Assembly (NCBI GenBank): GCA_029948255.1
Contig: JALIZF010001725.1
Location: forward strand, 372,001-436,000
Source: Telmatactis stephensoni
Taxonomy: Eukaryota; Cnidaria; Anthozoa; Actiniaria; Isophelliidae
DNA length: 64,000 bases
Direction: 5' to 3'
Under the pieces are notes generated by a model that saw nothing but the letters and a program-made list of their open reading frames with translations, had not been told where the DNA came from and ran no database searches. Positions 45,124 through 56,606 of this stretch are shown here, piece after piece (positions within the stretch are counted from its first letter, which is position 1; each line of letters opens with the position of its first letter). The translations under genes were made by a program, and so were the position numbers.

Positions 45124-46359
45124 GGTTCAGTGCACTTCAGTCAAACTGGAACACGTAAAGAAATTCGTGCAAGTCGTTTACGGTGTTTTGATGTGCTCTA
45201 ACCCCCGACCATAACCTCAAAAGACTCCGCTCGCGTGACATCGGCTACGTTGCCAGACATGTGATACACTCGGCAATTTCGCTCTCGCAACAAAATCCCT
45301 AAAATTGCAATGCAAGCGCGAGAAATTAAAAAATTGCAGCGTGTACTGTAAGCGTTGCAACAAGTTTTACTGCAACTGAAAAGATGGCAAAACGGCAAAA
45401 AAGGTGTCATTAACAGGGAGAAACTGAATCCGCATACAACACTGAAAACCCCATACATTTTACACCGTTTATCCACTTTTCTAGTCACTAGCTATGATTA
45501 GGTTGGATTTTCTTCACATTACAACACATTTACGTATACTGAATAAAACGGAATGTTATCATATGACCCGTATTTTCCTGCTCGCGCGATTTTGTAGATT
45601 TTCAGTTATTTGTCTCGTAGCTAAGGAAAAACGAGTGGGTCACCGTGCTTGTTTTGGAAATATTGTACATCATAGACAAGGGTATTTCAGCGATTTCGCA
45701 CGAACATTCGATATGCATTCCAGCAAATTTGATAATAAGTCTATCGGGTCTTAGAAATACATCAACAGACTCAGAGTCAGCAGCATTTTGGTAGAAGATA
45801 ATTTAGTAAATTGTCTCGTAAGAAAGTCCATTTTAACCTCGGTAAAGTAAGTGCATTTAAAGCACATTTTCTACAAATTTTAAAACAGCCACTTTCGCGC
45901 GGAAACGTTGGATTTTGGACATGTTGGACATGATTTCAGTGCTCAAAATCTCAAATACGCACGGAAAATGTCATTTTTTCAATGTTCCTGCCAACAATTT
46001 TTTAAATTTTCAAATATGTTGTGTGAATCATTACAAGACAGCAAGTTTTGAAATAAAAGATAAGGGTCACCGTGCTCGTTAGAGAGATATTTTCAAAATT
46101 ATCATCAGATTTGGGGTAAAATCGGCACTTTTCCGAGTGCTGGGGCGAGTTTTACAAAACTCCCCATTTATCGCTGCAAAAAATGCACAAAATGTTTCAA
46201 ATTGTGTTTTTAAGCATTTTTAGCTGTAATTTGAATGAAAATGCTGACAAAGTCGTAATTCTGTGCTTTTTGAACCATGCGTAGTAAACGTGCGCGGTGC
46301 AGCCTTCGGAAAAGATGACATGATCGGGGCCGTACGGCTTTGCTCGAGCGAGCTGTAAA

Positions 46360-46620
46360 ATCTGTCCGCGTGCACGTCAAAAATCAAATTTTATTGTTTG
46401 AGAGCCCTGCGCGCGCGATGGCGAAATAACTAAAAATAGCCTTGGTCGCCACGAACATCGCACAGACATCAATAGAGTAGATTTCGTATGACTGTGAAAA
46501 CGGCGCTGCACGGTCACGGCACGGTTATGGCAGGAATTTCGAATGTTTTTATACAGCGGTACGTTTCACACATACAAAATCTGCTCTACTGAGTTTTGCT
46601 CTCTTATTATGGTATATTGT
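46360..46620. mobile_element. Foldback MITE family 6, copy 2, interrupted by MITE-1
   Basis: TTGTTTGAGAGCCCTGCGCG, then GCGATGGCGAAATAACTAAA and GCCACGAACATCGCACAGAC, match the inverse of the left arm of the 43188-43431 element. The match resumes with CTGAGTTTTGCTCTCTTATT after MITE-1 copy D (46473-46588). The left half of this copy is decayed. Confidence 0.75.
46473..46588. mobile_element. TA-flanked MITE-1, copy D (nested)
   Basis: It starts TAGAGTAGATTTCGTATGAC and ends ACAAAATCTGCTCTA, bounded by TA. It splits the family-6 element: the uninterrupted sequence in the other copy reads ATCAATGCTGAG where this one has ATCAA-[insert]-CTGAG. Confidence 0.85.
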
Positions 46621-47208
46621 GTGTACTGAGTCAATTCCAGGAGCGTCCATTGTTTTACGAAGGACATTGCAGTCGAAGTCATCGGCTAAATAAGTATCGT
46701 TTTTCATGTTATAATTAGTAGATCCGTGACCGCCTCCCGGAAAAATTCCTGCGCAACTGGTCATTCTAAATCTAGTCAAAGTTCCCTGCATTTATTTTCC
46801 CGCCGGTCGGAAACAGAACCATTTGATGACCATCATTTCTGTTGAAGATAATTTAGATATTTGTCTAGGAAGAAATCCTACATCATAACTGGCATGGCAA
46901 AACTAAAGTCTTGGTGAAGTAGTCTATCGAGTGTGCATCCTGCTCCACAAAGAGGCCTACAGACAATAGAGAGATATGGGAGGAAAGCGCTCCGTAGGCC
47001 TGGAAGCGCGAGACGCGTACACTGACATTGACCAGGCTAAATAACGCCAGGGTACCAGACAGTGTATACCCGTTCACTACCCGATCTAAGGAACTCTGAG
47101 GGAAGCCCCTATAAACCCTCTGAACCACAGCCTTTCCTAAATTTCTACCTTAATACAAAATTGGTTGCAGTTTAACTTGAGGCGCACTTAGGAACAACAG
47201 TGGTTCAA

Positions 47209-47291
47209 TAGAATAGATTTCGTATGACTATGAAAACGGCACCGTACGGTCACGGCACGGTTATTACGGCAGGAATTTCGAATGTTTTGTC
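47209..47291. mobile_element. MITE-1, left-half copy E
   Basis: It begins TAGAATAGATTTCGTATGAC, continues with CGGCAGGAATTTCGAATGTT, then stops; the right arm is absent. Confidence 0.7.
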
Positions 47292-47683
47292 CGGCGAGTG
47301 CAATTTGAAAATCTTGATTTTAAACTGCACTAGTGGTATTTTTTCAAACTGCACGAGAAACCCGTTCGATTTTCTTGTCATATGGCCATCAAAAATATTT
47401 TAGTCAAAGAAAAATTCTCAAAACAGATGCCAGATGATTAGCGCGCGCAGAAAATTGTTGCAAGTTGCCCGAGGACATGTTGCACGCATAGGCTTTCGAA
47501 ATCACTTCCAACACTCTTTGATTGGTTCAAAGTTACAGATCATTGCATGTTTTTCAACCAATGAGCAATTGCGATTTCACTTTTTTGCACGTGTGATTTC
47601 GGTGATTTCGTCTTTTTTGCACAGTGATTTCGAAAAAATCATCAAGCAGCCGACCAATCAGGATCGAGAATTTTTGATGGTCA

Positions 47684-47844
47684 TAGAGTGGTTTTCGTAT
47701 GACTGGGAAACAGTACAGTCACCGCACCACACGGTTACGACACAGTTACGGCAGAATTTTTGAATGTTTTTTTATAGAAATTAAGGTACTGATACGGTCA
47801 CGGTACGGACCGTACCGTTTCCCACTCATATGAAAACCGCTCTA
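47684..47844. mobile_element. TA-flanked MITE-1, copy F
   Basis: Full-length: TAGAGTGGTTTTCGTATGAC at the left, and CTCATATGAAAACCGCTCTA at the right. The usual interior (CGGCAGAATTTTTGAATGTT) is present. Confidence 0.85.
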
Positions 47845-47917
47845 TTATAGAAAACGCGGCACTGACACGGTCACGGCACGGCGCGGTCCGTTTCACACTC
47901 ATACGAAATTTGCTCTA
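47845..47917. mobile_element. MITE-1, right-half copy G
   Basis: Only the right half is present (CGGCACTGACACGGTCACGG ... CATACGAAATTTGCTCTA), directly after copy F. It may be the end of a second element into which copy F inserted, or a tandem remnant. Confidence 0.7.
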
Positions 47918-48994
47918 AGGTGCTGAAATTCATACGGGCTTGTTTTCTGGATTGAAACTGAACCCAACGATACGCTTCATCCAAACCCTTTAAACCGCAT
48001 TCACCACTCAAGCGACAAGAGTTACGCATGATTGCACATTTAACTAGAGCTTTAAAAAGTGACGTTGAAACGCAAATAGCTAGACCATAATGCATTTGGT
48101 GCAAAGGCGGGAAAACCAAACGCGTTCGCGCAGGTCACTGGGTCGAGGCCATTCATCGAGGTTACAAGGTGGATCGAGGCTTTGACCTATCTTTGGATTT
48201 CTTTCTCTTTAACTTTTCTATCGTCAGTTGATCACTTAATCGACCGATAAAATCATTGAAAATGTGTTTACCAAAAGAACTATTCGATGACAGGCCAAGA
48301 AAGCGAGTTTTCAGGTAAGATTTTTGAGAGCTTCGAGTGAGACAGTTTGAGTAGCTAGTTGCTCGTTATACGTGCAAAGTACCGTACGCTCTTTCAACTC
48401 CGTGTGTGAGTTTCTTGGCTAGTGTAAATCCATAATTTTGTTATCGATTACTATAATAGTGTAGAGCTGCTTATTAAGTTAGTCGGACAACCTGTACTTC
48501 GTTTAGTGCATGTAATCCAGTATGCCGATAAATTGCTTCGTTATGCCATGTGCCCGGCCATGTGGTACGGTTGAACCGTACGTACACGGTCCGTACGGTT
48601 ACGTCAAGGGTTTTTACTGGTATTCTCGCTTTTTTGTTCACGCTTTTCTGTTTCATATTTGAGATAACCGTTGTCTTAAAGCGCCTGCTGGCTTTCCTTG
48701 GGGTGAAATCATAAAGACCACAAAAGCCGTGTATTTTCTTTTGAGAGGAGCAACTTTAAGAATTGTACTGAACCACCATGTACAGCTTATTTTGCCTCTA
48801 GAAATTGTGTACCTACAAAGGATCATTTGGTTATTTCAAAGTCTTTATTTTTCAGCGTTTATGTGTTAAGTGGAAATTCGTTTTCTCTCAAACGCACATG
48901 GATTTTCGGCTTTTGCATGGAAATGTTGCAAATCATCTATCTGCCCGAGGCTGTTTATTTTGAAGGCGAGTTGTCCTAAGGGGCCGCTTACATG

Positions 48995-49123
48995 TACCCT
49001 GGGCTCCAGGGGTTTATTATTCGCTTTCTTTAGAGAGTTTTCCTCTTGTAGGCGAGCGCCGAAACTCTCCTATCAAGTAAATAAACGTCGAAAGGAGACG
49101 ATAAACCCCTGGAACCCAGGGTA
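48995..49123. mobile_element. hAT-like hairpin MITE (TACCCTGGG ends)
   Basis: TACCCTGGGCTCCAGGGGTT pairs with AACCCCTGGAACCCAGGGTA. Inner arms GAGAGTTTTCCTC and GAAACTCTCC also pair weakly. The start TACCCTGG is shared with the MITE at 19377. No clear 8-bp duplication remains. Confidence 0.7.
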
Positions 49124-50371
49124 GTTTACGATGCCGGAATGAGTTTCGTTCCTGAACGAGTTCATCCTGGTTACCATATATTGCTTTGTATGTGTTTACA
49201 TGATACTAGAGTAAAATTTCATTCTGGAACGAGTCATTCCGGTTTCATTTCAGAACGAAACGCTCATTTAATTCTGTTACGACATTTGGTACCAGTATCA
49301 TATAAACGCGGTACGACACTCATATTGGTATGAAACCTCTTTAGGAGCGAGGGAAGCATGGAAAAAAGACAGAAAAGGACATAAATACCTGCTTTACAGG
49401 CTAGATTTTCTTGCATGTAAACGTGGTATAAAACTGAATTTCATATCGGAACGAAACTAATTCCGGTATCATGTAAACAGCACCTAGCTAGGATAACTCT
49501 TTTGTTTTCTTTACCCTGAGGGACCCGGTACAAAAGAGTTATCCCTGCAGCCAAGCAATAGTCTTGCCTTTATATATACATGTAAACAGCCTCTTAGAAT
49601 GTATGGATCTCATTATGGTTGAAAATTTAATAAATGATGATAATCATTATCATCATGTGAAATGATGATAATGATTATCATCATGTGAACAGAAAATGTA
49701 TTGGTTTGAACAGGGTGCTATACCCACAATAATTGGACTGTGGATGATGCCTTTTACTGCAGCAAAGGGCTAAGGCTTGAAACATCAGTAAGTTATCTCC
49801 ATTTTTATGGTGCTCAGTTTCCATTTATCCCTAATTGTGTTATATAGTACAATAAACTATATTTATCCTTAAATTCAAAATAGCAAATACATGCTAATAT
49901 CTCTGAGAAAATAAAGAATAGATAAAATAATTAATTAAAATAAAATAATAAAATATAATTAAAATAAAATTATATTCTTCTAAACCTAGTCATAAATATG
50001 TATATGTAGCTATTAATATTAAAAACATTAAAAATTAATTACAAAATGAGCAGCAGTCAGTGGAAAAGTTAAGACCACTAATAGCTAATTTAAAAGCTTT
50101 GATAGTGGGTGAAGCTCTAATGGAATCAGTCAATGAATTCTAAAGCTTACTTGCATTGTAACTAAATGAATGTAAAGGATATTTGGTGGTTTTAACTCTA
50201 GGAATGGCAAGACAATATAAATAATCGCGTACACACACCACTAAGTGCTAAGAAGGCGTCGGCAATGTTCAGAGTGCTTGTGCTGATCTTGGTAAACTTT
50301 TGGTTTTATTCAACTCGAAATCTTCTTCAAACTTCCTATGAGGACGAATTTACTGCATTTAAACCTCAAAC

Positions 50372-50731
50372 TAGAGTGCATTTCATATGTCTGTGAAATA
50401 AGATCAAAGTTATTTGTGCTTATTTAGTTGCTATTTAGTCACTATAGCTAGCATTGAACCAGAACTTTCTTATAATATATAGCAATACACTGGAGACATC
50501 AAATACACAAGAGAATTGAGACAAATGACTTTGCATAATAGCTTTTAATTACTTTATTACTTCAAATGAACTTCATTGTTTCTTTCATTGAAACAGACTT
50601 TCTACACATCCATTGTATTGCTATTATAAGAAAGTTCTGGTTCAATGGTAGTAACTAAATAACAACTAAATAGCAACTAAATAGGCACAAATAACTTGAT
50701 CTTATTTCACAGACATATGAAATGCACTCTA
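50372..50731. mobile_element. TA-flanked MITE related to MITE-1 (360 bp)
   Basis: TAGAGTGCATTTCATATGTC at the left, and ATATGAAATGCACTCTA at the right. The arms of about 100 bp pair through GAACCAGAACTTTCTTATAA. The terminal pattern GAGTGCATTTCATATG-TGTGAAA parallels the MITE-1 end, so the two families were probably moved by the same or related transposases. Confidence 0.85.
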
Positions 50732-51618
50732 ATACAGTCAAGTCGTGTTTTGACGGTATTTTTGTGCAGTCTAACTCAAATTTGCTTCAAAGGTCACTAC
50801 TATATTTAGGAGCATAACCATGCATTGAATTATAAACTAATGTTAATGTCTTGAATTTTTCAATTTTCCTGTTATATAATGATGGATGATTCATTTGCTT
50901 AAGTAATTTACTGTTCATAAGTACTATTGACATCATTAAATACATAATGCAAACTTCTCTCATTACGTTTTTCTAATTTAGTAGAATTATACTGCCCACA
51001 GAAGTTCCAAACTACAGAACAATAATGAAGTTAAGTTACATGTGTGTTGCACCAATAAGTTTTGTAAGTTCTGCATGAAAACTGCACCAATTCAAGCACT
51101 TTTTTACCTGCAACATTCCCAGCATGTTGAAAATTTATTGACAACTTGCTGCTTCAATACTCTGTATACCATAATGTCTTTTTTGTAGAATAATGTAAAG
51201 TGATGTCATTCAACAAAAGTTGAATCTTGTATTATTGGCATTATATGTAAAAGTTCCATCAGCATATCTTACCAAAACCTCTAAGTAAATAGATGCAGGT
51301 ATGAGAAAATAATTGACTATGATAAGACTGTAGGACACTGCTGTATTGCTCTTAGCTTCTTGAACACATATACTGAGTCACTCTAGTCATTTGGGACATC
51401 GTCATAGGAAAAATGCTTTGAAACAGCTTAATCTTTGGCACTTTTCGAGTTTTGAAAATACAAAATCATATTTAAATAGTATTGCCTTTCTACAATAATA
51501 ATATAATAATAATATTGGCAAATTGCAACTCAGGCATCATGGATGCTTTATGGTGATCTATTTCTAGTAATAAAAATCTTTTGCACTAACATCAATTTTA
51601 AAAATAACTGATAAATTA

Positions 51619-51799
51619 TAGCCTGTGAACAGGCTCAAGGGAGGGGAGGGGAGGAGGAAGGGAAGGGGCATGGGGAGGGTGTGATGGCATTCAACAAAAG
51701 TTGAATCTTGTATTATTGGCATTACATGTAAAAGTTCCATCAGCAGTTCCCTCCCCAAGCCCTTCTCTTCCACCTCCCCCTGAGCCTGTTCACAGGCTA
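51619..51799. mobile_element. hAT-like MITE carrying a 64-bp segment found nearby
   Basis: ATAAATTA occurs at 51611-51618 and 51800-51807. The ends are TAGCCTGTGAACAGGCTCA and its inverse. Inside, 51682-51745 (TTCAACAAAAGTTGAATCTT onwards) is nearly identical to 51201-51264 outside the element, in the same orientation. Confidence 0.85.
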
Positions 51800-52379
51800 A
51801 TAAATTATAATATTAAAATTTTTAGTCCAAGATACATTTTTGATTTTTGAATAAGCCCCCAGCTCAAGTTAGCCCTCTTTCCTAAAGTTTGTTGTTAAGA
51901 CCATGACATTCATTATCTAGAGTCTCAAGATGATGTCATAAACTTGCAATAAAATCCAAAAATGTAGTCTACTAATCCTCCTATTTGTGTTGATTGAGGA
52001 ATAAAAATAATGATACATTATTTGCAAGGGGCACGGGGACTTGCAGTAATGCAGTTTCAGGCCAATTTTTACTCAGTATTTTTGGTAATTTCATATTTTT
52101 ATTGCAATGTTGCAGTTTTTGACATCATAAACTGTATGTGTGTTTACAGTCATAGCAATTTTTATGGTTTTCATAACAGGGTTTTCATTACAGTTTATCT
52201 TAACTTTCTTTATGGTTGTGCAGTAAGGCACCCCTCAATGAGGTCTCTACAAAACACTGATCCCAGTCCATGGATTCCTTCATGGACTACCCAAATGCAG
52301 AGATTTCAATAACATTAGCAATAGACCTTTTTAGATTTGGATGATACCACTGCAAAATTAGAAAACAGATGCACAAACA

Positions 52380-52509
52380 CAGGGTTAGCCTCGAGTAAAT
52401 GTAAATTATTCAAAAATACCAGTGAGAGAAAAGCATCAATTGTTGATAAAGAACAACACAAAATGGAGTTTACTCCCATGGGTCTTTCTTGAAAAGGAGG
52501 CTAACCCTG
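52380..52509. mobile_element. Foldback element with CAGGGTTAGCCTC ends
   Basis: CAGGGTTAGCCTC at the left and GAGGCTAACCCTG at the right are exact inverses. The element is 130 bp and non-coding. No convincing target duplication is visible. Confidence 0.7.
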
Positions 52510-53716
52510 TATAAATGCATATAATTGGAAACTGGACTATAGCTGGTTCCACTAAAAAGATGAACATATATCTCAAACCATAAAAAGCACAGCCAATCAG
52601 AAAGCAGGACAACCATTATACAATCATATGGTTTAGCAGTATTCACCTGTCTCTTCCCATATATAAGACATGGTAATTGGTTGTATTTTCTATGGTATGG
52701 GATAAAATGATTATTGGTTTCTTGTGGTATACTGCAGATATCCCACTTGTCACTTGTTCTTTGTATACACACTTGCCTAAAGGCTCGTGTAATCTAGAAA
52801 ATACAAGTGACTTCTGGGATATTCCTCAGTATTCCACTTAAAACTATTTCATTTTTATTTATTTCTGAATTTGGAATAAGCCCTCTCCTAAGTCCTCCTT
52901 TTGGATAAGTCAATTTTTGAATAACCTCCCAGGGGTCAGTTGTTTTAAAGCAGCTTAGTGCTATTAAACCCAAGGGTTAAAGTCAATTTAGATTAATCCA
53001 TGGGTTTATAGTGCTAACCTGCTTTCAAGCCCAGGAAGGATTATTTGGTCATTTATGGTAAATGGGTTTCCATCTGCATAATAAACTAAGGTAGTTTCAT
53101 GATGGCTTATTCCTTGAAAGAGAAAATATCAACATGTGACTAGCCTTATTTCCAAATGGCACCACAGACTTCTTTCTTTGGACTGAAAATCCAGCATCAC
53201 AAAATGTCTGATATTGAATGCATATTGAAGGCTTTCAGAGATTTGACTCATTTGTTGTTTCAGTGTTGATGGCCAGTTGGTTTTTCTTTTTCTTGTTCAA
53301 AGGAAAACATTACCTTAGTGTGAGCTTTCTCTGTACATGTGTTCTTCCAGGGGCCAATTATTTTCATTCGATTATTCATTCTATAGCTTTTTGAAAACAA
53401 TAAATTAAATTAATATACTGATCAAGTACATGACACTGTATGCGATTGTCCATTTTTGCCCACAAAAGTTCTGCAAAAGGTTTTACCTCTTCCTTGCAAT
53501 GTCTTTGTCTTTTGCTTATTCGATGGCCAATGCGAAAATTAATTTTTTGGGCTTTGGACTCTCCATTCTCCCCAATACTGTGCGTCCTATATAACACAGG
53601 GGTACCGGTCCAGGAATTGTAAATTCTTTAGAATACGAACAATGCCATATCGTAATGCACATCAGGTGTAAACAGCAACTGGTGACAGGGTGTTGATTGG
53701 TGTTATGGTTCGTACT

Positions 53717-53850
53717 ACAATAGTCCAGTTCCGAGATATGCTTCACCTGTTTATAACGAGGCCACGTGCAAGAACTTTTGTCTTACAAATGAGCCTTGTC
53801 TTGATACTTTTGTATGTGGCAAGTGATGTGTATCTCGGAATTCGGCTGTT
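53717..53850. mobile_element. Foldback MITE family 2, copy 2
   Basis: ATAGTCCAGTTCCGAGATAT at the left, and GTGTATCTCGGAATTCGGCT at the right. It matches the 1326-1492 element in inverted orientation. Confidence 0.65.
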
Positions 53851-53930
53851 AAACTATGCGCCCCTACAAGGGCAACCTTTAAATTGAGGTGAATGGTCTA
53901 GGAAAATAAAGTGCCATCAAATGGTGCAAT

Positions 53931-53976
53931 AGCCGTTTTCACACTAGAAGACGAACAAATCATCTGGACGGACAGC
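53931..53976. mobile_element. Fragment of MITE family 4
   Basis: It contains CACTAGAAGACGAACAAATC followed by ATCTGGACGGACA, matching the left arm of the element at 15783-15966. The other arm was not found. Confidence 0.55.
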
Positions 53977-56606
53977 CGTGTGGGCGTTCCCCGTATCATT
54001 TGTTACCAACTGAAAAACAACCCATCGATATGGGGTTTCACTTTAATTACTAATATAAAAAAAGGATTGAGAATTTCAGTGACGACACAGCGAAATGAAA
54101 AGTGTGTGTGTGTGTGTGTGTGTTTGGGGGGGGGGGGGGAATCGATAGTTTTTATTTTTCTTGTCGATTTTAAGCCTTAGAGAGGGGGTGTAAGGGTCTG
54201 CCTCACCTTCCCCCAACATTTTGCTGCTCAGTGGAGGGGAGGAGGGGAAAGAGGGCTTACCCGGTAAGCTAACTTTATCTCCCCCCCCAAAGAATTTGCT
54301 CTCAGTGAGGGGGAGGGGGATTCTCTCAACATTTTTCTGCTCAGTTGGGGGGAGGAGGAGGGCGAAAAGGGGTACTGCTGCTTCGTAAGAGCTTCCCAGA
54401 TTACTGATAAGCGGATCTTTAATGAAAAATGCCAAATACATTAGAAGAATCCGAAACTGCACTTTAAAAGTGGGGGCCCCGCCTCCGACGCCTATGAGTT
54501 TTTAGTCCATCTTTTCTTTTTTGATGCCGAAGTTTTCTGTTTTATTTGTTTATCTCTCGTTAAAGTCTATTTAGCGTGGATCTTTTTGGCCATTTACTTT
54601 CGTGTCAGATTTTAGAAAATGACTCCGGCTCAATTTCAGTCAGCGTTTAATATTGCCGACTTCTATTAAGTTTCCTTTGTTGTTGTTAATGTAAAAATGA
54701 ACTATTGTCCGTTACACCTGTTACATTGGTAGACAGAAGTCTATCAATTCTTTACCAGGGAACTGTCCCTAGGGACAATATTTTGTCAATGTAAACGTAA
54801 ATTTCACCATTTTGTTTTCTTTCTGTGAGTAAGGATTTTATGCCCAAAATTTGTCTAATACAGAATTATTATGAATGACGAAAAGAGTGTTTAGGGTTTA
54901 GGTGCACAGATGGAGCTCGTATAGTTTATTTTTAACACTAAGACCTGTTCACCACCTAGAGTGAACCGACAATTCTATTTTTATCGTCCCTGATGCTAAT
55001 ATTAACGTTGACCTTAACCTCTCATTCTTTAAAGGATTAATATATAGAATGTTAGTTTTGGTAGAGCGATACTGTATTGTCTGTTATGTAATATCAGTTG
55101 TGCTCAAGTATCCGTTAAAATAAGCATTTTTACATCTCACCGGTCAAAGTGTGATGCTGTGAAGTAATTTTTGACACATTTTAGATGGGAATTTACTCGA
55201 CATTGTTGGTGAATATCTTGAAATGTAGTTATTTACGTTGTGATAACTATAAAAATTCATTTTGCCATTTCTCTTCTGATGAATCATTACTCGAACTTTG
55301 AACCAAGAAGTTCTACCCGGTAGTAAATCCCATTTAATCTCGTTGTGACAGTGTGGCAATTAAAAGTACCAGTCGCGACGAAGTCTTCTTGTCATCTCAA
55401 AGATGTTTGGATTGAAAAGATACTGGTGAGGCGTCCCTGTTGTCTCTCTGGCCTATCCCTCTATCTTGTCCGGTTCATGGAAAACTCTCTTTCATCCTCT
55501 TCTCCGACACCTACTGTGTAGGCAAAAGTAACTGATTCTGCAGTTCGTGCATCAAAACAAATATTATTTTTGCGGTTACATCCCTATATTATCTATTTAA
55601 CAAATATTTTTGCAAAATGGCATTGTAATCGCTTGCCTAAAGTACTTGTCAGCCATCATGGAGGTGTTTACGGGTGACAAAATGTATCAATTTCTTTGTA
55701 TTCTTTCAGTCACCTGCTATTCCAACGAATCAAAACTTTACCGGTTGTTCTTTTAGCCTTCTGGTGGCTCTATTTTTGCCACGTTACTTGAATAGGTAAT
55801 TTGGTTTTCCAAATATAACATTGTTTTTGTTCTATTCTGGAACCTGTAATTCTAAGTTTAGCCATTCATCTTGACTATGATTTCTGAAGAGTTTTTTTTA
55901 AGAAAAAAATGTTTCTCTGGTAATTAGATTTCAAAGTTACGATCAAGATAAAACTACTACTTCACTGAGTTCCTCCCAAACCTTTTCACTTTAAACTGTG
56001 ACATTGTCTGACCTCAAGTGGTTGAACAAATACACGATTTTGCTTACCTAAAGAAATTCAGAATTAAATATCGTTTGAACTCTCGAGTTTTTAATTTTTA
56101 AATTAAAATATTCAAATATATCTTTTGATTTTCTTTCCATTTGATAAATCGAGGAAATTTATTTATTGTTGTTTTAAAAATTTCCCACATTTTCCCCTCT
56201 TTTCAGTGTTGATTTGATTTTTATTTTGCCTTGTGTCTTCGGTCACAGATTTGCAACTCAAATGGGACGCGTAAATCCGTCACGCTCTCCTGAGCGACAA
56301 CCATTCAAGTGTATCCAAAAACCCACCAGCCAATCAGACGAGAGGAGGAAGCTCAGGCGTGGTCAAAAAACAAAAGAGTAGGCGGGTAGCATTGAAAAGC
56401 CGATCAGGTGACTGATAGCTAATATTACCGTCGAGAAGTGAAAAAAACGGCCAATCAGCGTCCTGAATTGAGCACATCAATCAAGAGCTTAGGTGCCTTT
56501 CCAAATGGCGCCAAATTACCATCCAACTCCAACCAATCGGAATATCAGATCCACGTGTCGGGATTCGTTGGCCTATCGATTGTGTAGTTGTAGTTGTAGG
56601 ACCAAA

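Larger units (their letters stand above)
45124..56606. other. Gene-poor region with many foldback elements
   Basis: No gene is supported over about 11.5 kb. Contents beyond listed elements: a repeated GGGTCACCGTGCT phrase at about 45639 and 46066; TGATGATAATCATTATCATCATGT and its near inverse at 49633-49687; GGATAACTCTTTTG and its inverse around 49492-49545; a (GT)n plus G-run at 54102-54139; and G-rich degenerate repeats to 54370. The part after 54500 is unique-looking AT-rich DNA leading into the Musashi promoter. Confidence 0.5.

Noticed and set aside
47930..48119. Minus-strand frame with a protein-like stretch (GLDEAYRWVQFQSRKQAR)
   Set aside because: No partner exon and no recognised family; it borders MITE-1 copies. 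Possibly a relic, but not supportable.
48259..48314. Possible first exon (ATG, KELFDDRPRKRVF, then GTAAGA)
   Set aside because: The donor is good, but no downstream exon could be found over the next 8 kb, so it is likely chance or non-coding.
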